Source of the DNA: an uncultured Roseburia sp.
GTDB taxonomy: Bacteria > Bacillota > Clostridia > Lachnospirales > Lachnospiraceae
Assembly: GCA_934307185.1 (NCBI GenBank)
Contig: CAKRCJ010000151.1
Location: 1 to 5,948 of the forward strand
Direction of reading: 5' to 3'
DNA: 5,948 bases
The first letter of the stretch is position 1. The number at the start of each line of letters is the position of its first letter. A program made the translations under genes and the position numbers. The notes beneath the pieces were generated by a model. It had not been told where the DNA came from. It was given only the letters and a program-made list of their open reading frames with translations, and did not search any database. Of this stretch, positions 1-5,948 are shown piece by piece.

Positions 1-109
1 TGGGCAGAGGAATTTTCATGCCATCCCTGCGTTTTTTATTCCAATCAGGTTTGCGATAAGTCTTTTCAAATCCATCCCGGCAGGTAGTGAGGTGGCAGCT
101 GTATTTCAT
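1..109 (-). CDS. Doubtful partial open frame running off the left edge
   Basis: This frame opens with an ATG at 109-107 and has no stop for 36 codons down to the window edge, while both other minus-strand frames here contain stops. The peptide begins MKYSCHLTTCRDGFEK and is rich in Lys and Arg, with two early cysteines. I recognise no family. No Shine-Dalgarno sequence precedes the ATG; the upstream bases are those of the outer edge of the foldback element. It could be the start of the next gene on the minus strand, a remnant, or chance. The missing ribosome binding site and the short visible length keep confidence low. Confidence 0.2.
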   Translation of the reverse strand, partial: MKYSCHLTTCRDGFEKTYRKPDWNKKRRDGMKIPLP

Positions 110-113
110 TAAA

Positions 114-480
114 CTGGATTTAGATAACGTAGATTTGCAGATTTTGTGGCTATCGCTCACAACATAAATTGCGGCAGCAGGAAAGGAATTTTACAATTTA
201 TCAATAAACTACGGAAAAAGAAAACAGACTGGAGCAAATATTGATTTCTTTATGCGCTATGGAGATAAGACTCTGAGTTTTCATGGAAGCCATTGCTGAA
301 CATGAAAACTCTGTTTAGAGGCTTATCGGAATGTCCTGCGCATAGAAATGCAATAGTTGCTCCGGTCTGTTTTCTTTTCTTGTAGTGTAAAAATAAATTG
401 TAAAATTCCTTTCCTGTTGCCGTTCGTTACCCTAAAACGATAGCCGCAAAATCTGCAGCACTACATTACCTACACTCCAG
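114..480. repeat. Large imperfect foldback (inverted repeat) element, MITE-like or structured RNA
   Basis: Most of the gene-free stretch 1-487 is one long inverted repeat. The left arm (114-285) pairs with the reverse complement of the right arm (301-480) around a 15-nt loop (286-300). Matching blocks, left/right: CTGGA at 114-118/476-480; 136-155/438-457 with one mismatch; 178-201/393-416, 24 nt with none; 216-229/365-378 with none; GGAGCAA at 231-237/357-363; TATGCGC at 251-257/338-344; 264-274/317-327 with one mismatch; and the apical stem GAGTTTTCATG at 275-285/301-311. Between them lie small bulges and one poorly matching stretch (156-171/423-437). Overall arm identity is roughly three quarters by hand alignment. 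The right end stops 7 nt from the HAD stop codon. No ORF of note lies inside, and no T-tract follows the stem on either strand, so it is not a standard intrinsic terminator. No clear target-site duplication is visible. A non-autonomous mobile element is the simplest reading. Confidence 0.88.
275..311. repeat. Perfect apical stem-loop of the foldback element
   Basis: An 11-bp perfect stem (GAGTTTTCATG with CATGAAAACTC) closes a 15-nt loop at the centre of the larger inverted repeat. No run of T follows it in either direction. It forms the tip of the predicted long hairpin. Confidence 0.85.
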
Positions 481-487
481 TTATGTT

Positions 488-1141
488 TTAAAGCATCTCC
501 ACAAGCCCCAGCACATCTTCCGCATTTTTCGCATAATGCATTGCCCCATGCTCGTCCAAAAATTCCTTATCACGGAATCCCCAGAGAACAGAAATGCACG
601 GCATACCGGCATTTTTTGCTGTCTCAATGTCGACATCAGAATCACCGACATAAACGGCTTCTTCCTTCGTCTTTCTGAGTTCTTTTAATGCCTCAAACAC
701 TGTATCCGGTGCCGGCTTTCTGCGAATGCCTTCTTTTTCCCCGATTGCAACCGGTACAATCCCCTTAAAATAAAGTTCATTTAATTCTTTAACCGCAAAA
801 TCAATTTTATTTGATACGATTGCCACTGCATATCCTTTTTCCTTTAATGTAGAAAGGAGTTCCATTATTCCGTCATACGGCTTTGTATTATCGTTGCAGT
901 GTTCCCTATAATAAGTTTTAAATAAACCGAATGTCTCCTCGAAAAGCGGATTGTTCTCTCCGTCCGGCACTGCCCGTATCATAAGAAGGCGCACACCGTT
1001 TCCGACAAATCTGCGCACTTCCTCTAATGTCCGCTCTGGCATTCCCTGTTTTCTCAATGCATAATTTACTGCCTCTGCGAGGTCTTCTAATGTATTTAAT
1101 AACGTTCCATCCAGGTCAAAAACTACAGTTGTCTTTTTCAT
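488..1141 (-). CDS. HAD-superfamily hydrolase, phosphoglycolate phosphatase-like
   Basis: This 217-aa cytosolic protein has the length and all four motifs of HAD subfamily IA phosphatases of the Gph/PGP type. Motif I is DLDGTLLNT, with nucleophile D9 and acid/base D11. Motif II is the VSN at 109-111 (S110). Motif III is RKPAPD, with K142. Motif IV is GDSDVD, with D167 and D171 for Mg2+ binding. A helical cap lies between motifs I and II (about residues 15-85). Known members dephosphorylate small phosphomonoesters such as 2-phosphoglycolate, but the substrate cannot be fixed from sequence. The ATG at 1141 is supported by AGGAG (1155-1151) with a 9-nt spacer. It lies 77 nt behind the aldo/keto reductase with no convincing terminator or promoter between them, so it is probably the last gene of that transcript. 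A foldback element starts 7 nt after its stop codon. Confidence 0.92.
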   Translation of the reverse strand: MKKTTVVFDLDGTLLNTLEDLAEAVNYALRKQGMPERTLEEVRRFVGNGVRLLMIRAVPDGENNPLFEETFGLFKTYYREHCNDNTKPYDGIMELLSTLKEKGYAVAIVSNKIDFAVKELNELYFKGIVPVAIGEKEGIRRKPAPDTVFEALKELRKTKEEAVYVGDSDVDIETAKNAGMPCISVLWGFRDKEFLDEHGAMHYAKNAEDVLGLVEML

Positions 1142-1150
1142 ATGACATAT

Positions 1151-1155
1151 CTCCT
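1151..1155 (-). promoter_or_regulatory. Ribosome binding site of the HAD hydrolase
   Basis: AGGAG stands 9 nt before the ATG at 1141 and fixes that start. Confidence 0.75.
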
Positions 1156-1218
1156 ACAATTCTTCTTTCTTAAGCACTACAAACCTTGATTTATTTTCCC
1201 GCTTCGCAGGCAGCGCTC

Positions 1219-2247
1219 TTACTTCACACTCACTTCCCCTGCCAGCACTCTCTTATAATCTTCATAATTTTTCTGAAGCAGAGCCGGTGTATCCAGTCCA
1301 TATGGACATTTGCTCTTACATTTATTGCAGTGCAGGCAGTTCTCAATCTTTTTCATTTTCGCCTGCATTTCCGGTGTAAGCTGCGCATCGGACGGTGCTC
1401 TTCTTAACATCAGAGACATTCTTGCACAGTTATTAATCTCAATGCCTGCCGGACATGGCATACAGTAACCGCAGCCACGGCAGAATTCACCGCTTAATTC
1501 TTTTCTGTCATGTGCAATCAGCTCCTCAATCTCAGCGGTCATAACCGGTGGATTTTCAATATAGGAAATGAACTCCTCTAACTCGGATTTTCTCTGTACG
1601 CCCCAGATTGGAAGTACATTCTCATACTGTGCCTCAAACGCATAGGCTGCTTTGGAGTTATTAATCAGTCCACCCGACAGAGCTTTCATCGCAATAAAGC
1701 CCATGTCTGCCTCTTTACATTTTCGCACAAGCTCCAAGTCTTTTTCTGTCGCCAGATAGCAGAATGGGAACTGTAATGTCTCGTACAAACCGGAGTCAAT
1801 CGCTTCATTTGCCACGGCAAGTCTATGGTTGGTAATTCCGATATGACGGATTTTCCCCTGTGCTTTTGCCTCTAACATTGCTTCGTATAATCCTGTACCA
1901 TCTCCCGGCTTCGGGCAGAAGGACGGATTGTGGAACTGGTAAATATCAATGTAATCGGTTCTTAAATTGTGTAAAGAAACCTCTAAATCCTTCCAGAAAG
2001 CATCTGCGTTCTGTGCTGCTGTCTTTGTTGCGATAAAAACCTTTTCCCGCATTCCGTCGAATGCTTCACCAAGCTTTTCCTCGCTGTCTGTATAAAATCT
2101 TGCTGTATCAAAAAAAGTAATTCCTGCTTCATATGCCCTTCTTGCAAGTGCAACCGCGTCATCTGTGCTGATACGCTGGATTGGAAGTGCTCCAAAGCCG
2201 TTTTTATTTACTGTTATCCCTGTTTTTCCAAGTGTTACCATTTCCAT
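1219..2247 (-). CDS. Aldo/keto reductase with C-terminal 2x[4Fe-4S] ferredoxin domain
   Basis: This 342-aa soluble oxidoreductase matches the ferredoxin-linked aldo/keto reductase type (COG1453-like). Residues 1 to about 235 form the AKR barrel. The catalytic tetrad is readable: D47 in FFDTARFY, Y52, K75 in IATKTA and H106 in YQFHNP. The C-terminal part holds two iron-sulfur motifs: C256, C259, C262 and C265 followed by Pro (CRGCGYCMPCP), then C304, C307, C310 and C314 followed by Pro (CLHCNKCKSKCP). This pattern predicts two [4Fe-4S] clusters and electron exchange with a ferredoxin or flavin partner, besides or in place of NAD(P)H. The substrate is unknown. The gene starts 13 nt after the LtaS-like gene, and its AGGAGG overlaps that gene's stop codon, so the two are cotranscribed and probably translationally coupled. 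The barrel is somewhat short before the cluster domain, as is usual for this subfamily. Confidence 0.93.
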   Translation of the reverse strand: MEMVTLGKTGITVNKNGFGALPIQRISTDDAVALARRAYEAGITFFDTARFYTDSEEKLGEAFDGMREKVFIATKTAAQNADAFWKDLEVSLHNLRTDYIDIYQFHNPSFCPKPGDGTGLYEAMLEAKAQGKIRHIGITNHRLAVANEAIDSGLYETLQFPFCYLATEKDLELVRKCKEADMGFIAMKALSGGLINNSKAAYAFEAQYENVLPIWGVQRKSELEEFISYIENPPVMTAEIEELIAHDRKELSGEFCRGCGYCMPCPAGIEINNCARMSLMLRRAPSDAQLTPEMQAKMKKIENCLHCNKCKSKCPYGLDTPALLQKNYEDYKRVLAGEVSVK

Positions 2248-2255
2248 CGTTTTTT

Positions 2256-2262
2256 CCTCCTT
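2256..2262 (-). promoter_or_regulatory. Strong Shine-Dalgarno of the aldo/keto reductase, overlapping the upstream stop codon
   Basis: AAGGAGG, whose first two bases belong to the TAA stop of the LtaS-like gene, stands 8 nt before the ATG at 2247. This is a near-consensus site and suggests translational coupling. Confidence 0.88.
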
Positions 2263-4192
2263 ATTCTAAATATGGAAAGAACAGCTTACTCTGCCCTTTT
2301 TTATCAAACATATTATTGTACTGTAAAATCTCATATTTGTTAATCCAGTCCGCTTCCTCTCCGGCTGCCTCATCCAGATGTAAAAAGCAGCCATTGGATA
2401 CCGAATAATATCCCCTCGAATTAATTGCAGGTATCTTTTCCATCATATCAGCCAAAAACTGATTGTATGTCGGCAATGCAATTCCTGCTTTCTCCAAAGC
2501 AAGTGTTGACAGATAATTAATACTTGTAATCGGTATTTCTTTTTCCTCGGATTGATAATTTGTCCAGATAAAAAACGGAATAGTATATAAATTCTCCAAT
2601 TCATCCTCAGTTAGTCCGGACAAACCTTTTCCATTCAGTCCCTTGTAAAAGTTCGAATTAAGGCTTGGCTGATGGTCTCCGAAAAAGACAATTTCTACCG
2701 GGTCATCCACATTTTGAAAATAACTGATTAAATACTCTAACGCTTTGTCACTCTCATGAACTAATGATAAATACTGGTTTGCATCATTATAGCTTACCCC
2801 AAGCGTCCGTATCTGTTCATTAAAATTCGAATATTTCTCTGTATAGCCACCATGATTTTGCATGGAAATACCCATAATAAATAAATCTTCATTTGTCTTT
2901 TTGCTTTCGTAGCGCTCTATGATTTTCTCATAAAATTCCTGGTCTGTAATATACTCGCGCAAAATTTTTGTCTGGTCAAAGTCGTCAATGAAATGCATCT
3001 CATCAAAGCCCATCGTCGGATACACAACATTTCTGCTCCAGCCGGTTTCATAATATGGGTGCATTGCCACACAGGTATAACCGATATTTTTGAGATTAGA
3101 CACAATTGAAGTCGGCGTATCACTGATATACTGCTGATATACCACAGAACCACTCGGCAGAAATGCCATGGAATTTCCCGTCATAAATTCCCACTCGGAA
3201 TTTGGCGTCTTTGCTCCAAATACCGAAGATAATGCATAACCTCTCACTGTATTTTCTTTAATTGAGTTAAAATACGGTGCAACCGCTTCGTTTGTTGTAA
3301 TCTGCCCTACTACATTAAGATCGGCATAAGACTCGCTCATCACTACTATAATCGTAGGTTTTTTCTCCGAACTCTGCTCCTCTTCACCCGTATAGGTTTC
3401 TTCCAATGACTTTATCACTTTATCCGAATAGCCATCCGGCTCTTTAATAAAACTGTCCCTGATACTTAAAATAAAGTTTAAAATATAACCATTCCGGTAG
3501 CTTCCCTTCTGCTCCCATGTCTCGGTTACAACTCCGTCTGTTTTTCCTGCAATATATGTACAGCATAAAATGGCAAGGGAAATACAGATTGCTGCCATAT
3601 ACACTCTTTTCCGGTAAGTCGCATGTATTTTTCGCACAAAAGCTACATAAAGCGTGGTTATAAGCACCACATAAGCTGCCCTGTCATCTAATACAAACTC
3701 ATAATTTCCTGCCACACTAAGTCCTGTTGCAATCGAACGCAGGTCGCTGAAAATAAATTCGTTTCCGCGGAATAAATACACAAAATAATTCACACCCGCA
3801 AAGGACAGCAGTGAAATATGGGAAATAATACACGTAAGCCCTGCATTTTTTGTAAATACCTGTACTACCAGGTAAAACACAAGAACACATAAGACATTTA
3901 ACTGCATCTTAGAGTCCGAGATTTTTGCCCGAAGCTCTGCATCAAGCAGTAAATACTGTACCATATGTGTCGTAAAAATACTGCTTGCCGCAATCATTCC
4001 AACCGTGAACACAGTCGGAAGCCATTTTTTATTCAATTCAATGACAAGACTCTTTATAAAAAAATAAAGCACTCCAAATCCGATTAAAATATAAACCGGT
4101 ATTTTAATATTATAACAAAGCACTGCTGCAAAAATAAGTGCAACAATAAGTCTTATAATATTACCTTTTTCAAATTTCAAACCAATCTTCAT
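2261..4192 (-). CDS. LtaS-like membrane phosphoglycerol transferase (sulfatase fold)
   Basis: This 643-aa membrane protein of the LTA synthase/alkaline phosphatase superfamily has about seven hydrophobic segments in residues 10-215, then an extracellular catalytic domain from about 275 to 560. Family signatures, numbered from the 4192 start, are: metal ligand E287 in VVMSESYADL; nucleophile T329 in FGAKTPNSEWE; H378 and the W385/R387 pair in MHPYYETGWSR; H447 in QNHGGY; and metal ligands D506 and H507 in FFGDHQPS. These align with the E255, T300, H347, H416, D475 and H476 set of S. aureus LtaS, so the enzyme should be active in moving glycerol phosphate or a similar group from lipid to acceptor outside the membrane. 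Whether it makes true lipoteichoic acid is not known. An upstream in-frame ATG at 4207 adds five residues (MWSQQ) but lacks a ribosome binding site; the ATG at 4192 has GGAG 7 nt upstream. It is the first gene of its transcript. Confidence 0.93.
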   Translation of the reverse strand: MKIGLKFEKGNIIRLIVALIFAAVLCYNIKIPVYILIGFGVLYFFIKSLVIELNKKWLPTVFTVGMIAASSIFTTHMVQYLLLDAELRAKISDSKMQLNVLCVLVFYLVVQVFTKNAGLTCIISHISLLSFAGVNYFVYLFRGNEFIFSDLRSIATGLSVAGNYEFVLDDRAAYVVLITTLYVAFVRKIHATYRKRVYMAAICISLAILCCTYIAGKTDGVVTETWEQKGSYRNGYILNFILSIRDSFIKEPDGYSDKVIKSLEETYTGEEEQSSEKKPTIIVVMSESYADLNVVGQITTNEAVAPYFNSIKENTVRGYALSSVFGAKTPNSEWEFMTGNSMAFLPSGSVVYQQYISDTPTSIVSNLKNIGYTCVAMHPYYETGWSRNVVYPTMGFDEMHFIDDFDQTKILREYITDQEFYEKIIERYESKKTNEDLFIMGISMQNHGGYTEKYSNFNEQIRTLGVSYNDANQYLSLVHESDKALEYLISYFQNVDDPVEIVFFGDHQPSLNSNFYKGLNGKGLSGLTEDELENLYTIPFFIWTNYQSEEKEIPITSINYLSTLALEKAGIALPTYNQFLADMMEKIPAINSRGYYSVSNGCFLHLDEAAGEEADWINKYEILQYNNMFDKKGQSKLFFPYLE

Positions 4193-4199
4193 TTGCTGA

Positions 4200-4203
4200 C
4201 TCC
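4200..4203 (-). promoter_or_regulatory. Ribosome binding site that favours the 4192 start of the LtaS-like gene
   Basis: GGAG stands 7 nt before the ATG at 4192. The alternative ATG at 4207 is preceded only by A/T-rich sequence, so the shorter form is preferred. Confidence 0.65.
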
Positions 4204-4246
4204 ACATAATATTTTACATTGTTCTTATATAAACTGTAACAACGAT

Positions 4247-4274
4247 ATTCTATCATTACATAAAAATTTGTCAA
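4247..4274 (-). promoter_or_regulatory. Sigma-A-type extended -10 promoter of the LtaS-like operon
   Basis: A perfect -35 box, TTGACA (4274-4269), is followed by a 16-nt spacer ending in TGA and a -10 box, TAGAAT (4252-4247). The TG one base before the -10 makes it an extended -10. Transcription should start near 4240, leaving a 5' leader of about 48 nt before the ATG at 4192. It lies directly behind the terminator of the upstream unit, so this is an independent transcript. Confidence 0.82.
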
Positions 4275-4289
4275 TTTTGTGAAGCTTAA

Positions 4290-4309
4290 TGTTTTATTAA
4301 AATAAAACA
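4290..4309. promoter_or_regulatory. Near-perfect palindrome upstream of the promoter, possible operator
   Basis: Two 9-bp arms, TGTTTTATT and AATAAAACA on the minus strand, surround a TT centre. The palindrome lies 15 bp upstream of the -35 box, where an activator or a repressor dimer could bind. No T-rich tail suits it for a terminator. The surrounding sequence is very AT-rich, so chance symmetry is possible. Confidence 0.4.
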
Positions 4310-4325
4310 AAAATTTCCAGTCCAT

Positions 4326-4369
4326 AAAAAAGGTGATTAAACCAGTCCTGCCAACTGACTTAATCACCT
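4326..4369 (-). terminator. Intrinsic terminator of the radical SAM / LPG_synthase_TM unit
   Basis: On the minus strand a 10-bp perfect stem (AGGTGATTAA with TTAATCACCT) is extended by a 2x2 internal loop and a further 4-bp CAGT/ACTG stem around a 7-nt loop. The stem is followed directly by a run of six T. It lies 28 nt after the stop codon of the LPG_synthase_TM gene. The plus-strand side has only a weak T stretch, so it acts mainly on minus-strand transcription. Confidence 0.92.
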
Positions 4370-4397
4370 GTCTTTAAGCGGATGCTATCCCTCTATT

Positions 4398-5402
4398 CTA
4401 CAAATCCTGCAACGCTCTTTTTTCACGGACACTTCTTATAATTACCACGACTATTCCGATTAAAAATGGAAAAACAAATGTCGCAAACCGGTATAACAAG
4501 GATGCGGAGCCTGCCATGCCTGTCCCTACAATGCCGGCGAAAAGTCCGGTAAACACAAATTCAGTCGAACCTATTCCCGCCGGTGTCGGAATTACTGCCG
4601 CAAGCATTACAGAAAGCGCCGTAATTGCCATTGTCTCGACAAGATTAATGCCGCCTGTTCCTGCAAACAGCAGATATGGAATCCCATACCAGAAACACAG
4701 CTTAATAATGTTTAAACAGATAACAACAAACACCATCTTATGCTTTTTCAGCAGATATTTTGAGGCTGCCTCTAAATCACTGCACTGCGCCCTTAACTGC
4801 ATCTCTACCGCATCAAACTTTCCTTTTTTATTAAAGAAATTCAAAATTGAAAATATCAGCCGGTGAAACTTCGCCGAGCAGCAAAATAGTATCAGCGCAA
4901 TCGTAATCACCATCGTGATTGCATATCCTGCCAGCAAAAGCCAGGTATATGCGCCAAAATGTCCACGCATATATCCAAAGCTCACAAAGAAAAAAATCGC
5001 AGAATAAATTGCAATACTGATTTTATGGAATGCATACTGGAGCATGTACATTCCAAATCCTTTGGAATAGTCCACTCCGTGTTCCTTCAAATATATAATT
5101 GCCGCAACCCCGGAACCGCTTCCCAAAGTCGCGACACGATAAAAGGAACAGAAAAACATATTCTCTATTCCCCATCGATAGCAAAAATCAGGATTATACT
5201 GCTTTGCCAAAACAGTCGTAATGAGTGCTTCAACAAGACAGTAAATCACTGACATAACACATATACCAAGAAGGACAGACGGTGCTGTTTTTCTTAACTG
5301 CTCAAGAATTGGCCCCGCCGTGTCCCTGAAAGTATATACAATTGCTCCTATTATAACAATTACAAAAATCCATTTAAAAAGATTTTTCTGCTTCTTACTA
5401 AT
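4398..5402 (-). CDS. LPG_synthase_TM (UPF0104/YbhN-like) flippase-type membrane protein, probable ATT start
   Basis: This integral membrane protein of about 334 aa has some eight hydrophobic segments. It matches the transmembrane part of lysylphosphatidylglycerol synthase (MprF, PF03706) but lacks the soluble aminoacyl-transferase domain. Stand-alone members are thought to move lipids across the membrane; the substrate here is unknown. Visible hallmarks are the polar helix break FYRVATLGSGSGVAA (about 87-101) and PTPAGIGSTEF (about 272-282), which corresponds to the family's PTPGGLG-type motif. The first ATG (5255) has no ribosome binding site and would remove the first membrane segment (KWIFVIVIIGAIVYTF). 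The frame stays open upstream to the stop codon of the radical SAM gene and encodes a normal family N-terminus, but contains no ATG, GTG or TTG there. An ATT at 5402-5400 lies 8 nt behind AAGAGG and is the best start. The gene is closely coupled to the radical SAM gene. Confidence 0.85.
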   Translation of the reverse strand: MSKKQKNLFKWIFVIVIIGAIVYTFRDTAGPILEQLRKTAPSVLLGICVMSVIYCLVEALITTVLAKQYNPDFCYRWGIENMFFCSFYRVATLGSGSGVAAIIYLKEHGVDYSKGFGMYMLQYAFHKISIAIYSAIFFFVSFGYMRGHFGAYTWLLLAGYAITMVITIALILFCCSAKFHRLIFSILNFFNKKGKFDAVEMQLRAQCSDLEAASKYLLKKHKMVFVVICLNIIKLCFWYGIPYLLFAGTGGINLVETMAITALSVMLAAVIPTPAGIGSTEFVFTGLFAGIVGTGMAGSASLLYRFATFVFPFLIGIVVVIIRSVREKRALQDL

Positions 5403-5410
5403 CGGACTCG

Positions 5411-5416
5411 CCTCTT
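5411..5416 (-). promoter_or_regulatory. Shine-Dalgarno pointing to the ATT start codon
   Basis: AAGAGG matches AGGAGG at five of six bases and overlaps the TAA stop (5417-5415) of the radical SAM gene. Its 8-nt spacer leads exactly to ATT at 5402-5400. No other candidate start between 5414 and 5253 has such a site. Confidence 0.65.
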
Positions 5417-5948
5417 ATCTCTTTTTGAAATTTGTGTATCCTTTCTGATGATAAGGATGTGCTTCCCACAATTTATCCGCAGTTTCTTTCCACTCAGAAG
5501 CATAAGCTTCACATTTTCCACATAAATGCTCTACCGATTCAGCCTCTTCTACATCTGTTGAATGTGCGCCGGTCTCGTGAACCATCTTCTGTAACAGTTC
5601 CGGATTTTCAAGCATTGGACATGGTCTTAACATATTCTCATTGAATGGCTGACCATCTCTGTATGCCATAAATAATGGCTGTTTTAAGCACTCTAATAAT
5701 GATTTTTCACGAATGTTTGCGCTGGAATAATGAATGAATACACAAGGCTCCACATCACCCTTTGGATTGATATGGCAGTAGTTTCTACCACCTGCGATAC
5801 ATCCACCAACAAACTCACCATCATTCTGGAAGTCCATAACGAAAATTTCTTTTCCGCCTTCTTTTGCACGGACCTCACGGATTCTGTGGTAAATATATTC
5901 ACGCTGTTCTGCCGTAGGCATCAGTTCCGGAGCTGCCTTCATACCAAC
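5415..5948 (-). CDS. Radical SAM protein, C-terminal part with SPASM-like cysteine-rich tail (partial)
   Basis: The frame is open through the right edge of the window; the bases before the ATG at 5942 add Val-Gly in frame, so that Met is internal and the N-terminus lies outside. The 177 visible residues resemble the end of COG0535-type radical SAM enzymes: GGCIAGGRNYCHINPKGDVEPC is followed by a spaced set of cysteines. Counting from the Met at 5942, these are C48, C56, C67, C85, C108 (RPCPM), C141 and C144 (CGKC). Such cysteines typically bind an auxiliary 4Fe-4S cluster. The radical SAM CxxxCxxC motif is not in the window, so the assignment rests on the tail. The reaction is unknown. It is the gene directly upstream of the LPG_synthase_TM gene, and its stop codon overlaps that gene's ribosome binding site. 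Confidence 0.8.
   Translation of the reverse strand, partial: VGMKAAPELMPTAEQREYIYHRIREVRAKEGGKEIFVMDFQNDGEFVGGCIAGGRNYCHINPKGDVEPCVFIHYSSANIREKSLLECLKQPLFMAYRDGQPFNENMLRPCPMLENPELLQKMVHETGAHSTDVEEAESVEHLCGKCEAYASEWKETADKLWEAHPYHQKGYTNFKKR

Noticed and set aside
114..480. Retron msr-msd or similar reverse-transcribed RNA
   Set aside because: The arms are much longer than usual msd stems, and no reverse transcriptase is visible in the window.
114..480. CRISPR array
   Set aside because: There is one inverted pair of arms, not a series of direct repeats with spacers.
1196..1212. Small hairpin (CCTGC-GAA-GCGGG on the minus strand) between the reductase and HAD genes
   Set aside because: The stem is only 5 bp with one G-T pair and is followed by A-rich sequence rather than T, so it is not a terminator.
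1186..1407. Plus-strand ORF of 73 aa
   Set aside because: It lies antisense to the aldo/keto reductase and has no ribosome binding site or family features; a shadow frame.
1983..2195. Minus-strand ORF of 70 aa inside the aldo/keto reductase
   Set aside because: It overlaps the catalytic part of a well-supported gene in another frame and has no recognisable features.
4170..4367. Minus-strand ORF of 65 aa before the LtaS-like gene
   Set aside because: It would run through the upstream terminator, the promoter and the LtaS-like start; a chance frame in AT-rich sequence.
4516..4866. Plus-strand ORF of 116 aa
   Set aside because: It is antisense to the LPG_synthase_TM gene, whose frame has clear family motifs; no plus-strand promoter or ribosome binding site is seen.
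4959..5252. Plus-strand ORF of 97 aa
   Set aside because: It is the antisense shadow of the N-terminal half of the same membrane protein gene.

Overview
The window reads as a low-GC Firmicute genome segment, most likely a Lachnospiraceae-type gut clostridium. Supporting signs are the AT-leaning codon use, strong AGGAGG-type ribosome binding sites, an LtaS-like polymer synthase, and an aldo/keto reductase with a C-terminal two-cluster ferredoxin domain, a form common in anaerobes. This placement is an inference from protein style, not from a marker gene. All recognisable genes lie on the minus strand, so transcription runs from high to low coordinates.

Right part (about 5948-4326): the C-terminal part of a radical SAM protein with a SPASM-like cysteine-rich tail enters from beyond the window. 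It is followed 12 nt later by a stand-alone LPG_synthase_TM (UPF0104/YbhN-type, flippase-like) membrane protein. That membrane protein has no ATG at its natural N-terminus. The best start is an ATT codon, 8 nt from a Shine-Dalgarno sequence that overlaps the radical SAM stop codon. The two-gene unit ends at a clear intrinsic terminator (4326-4369).

Middle part (about 4325-488): an AT-rich intergenic region carries a near-perfect 20-bp palindrome and a strong extended -10 promoter. The promoter drives an LtaS-like membrane phosphoglycerol transferase, then a 4Fe-4S aldo/keto reductase whose ribosome binding site overlaps the preceding stop codon. After a 77-nt gap comes a phosphoglycolate-phosphatase-like HAD hydrolase, probably in the same transcript because no terminator is visible between them.

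Left part (1-487): there is no convincing gene. Just behind the HAD stop codon lies a foldback element of about 367 bp (114-480) with two imperfect inverted arms of roughly 160-180 nt around a 15-nt loop. This is the most unusual structure in the window. A short open frame runs off the left edge and is doubtful.

The flippase-like protein and the LtaS-like enzyme both suggest an envelope lipid or anionic polymer theme. The AKR and HAD are cytosolic and their substrates cannot be read from sequence. I see no convincing complete new defence or mobile system. The foldback element and the ATT start are the two points that most deserve a follow-up.
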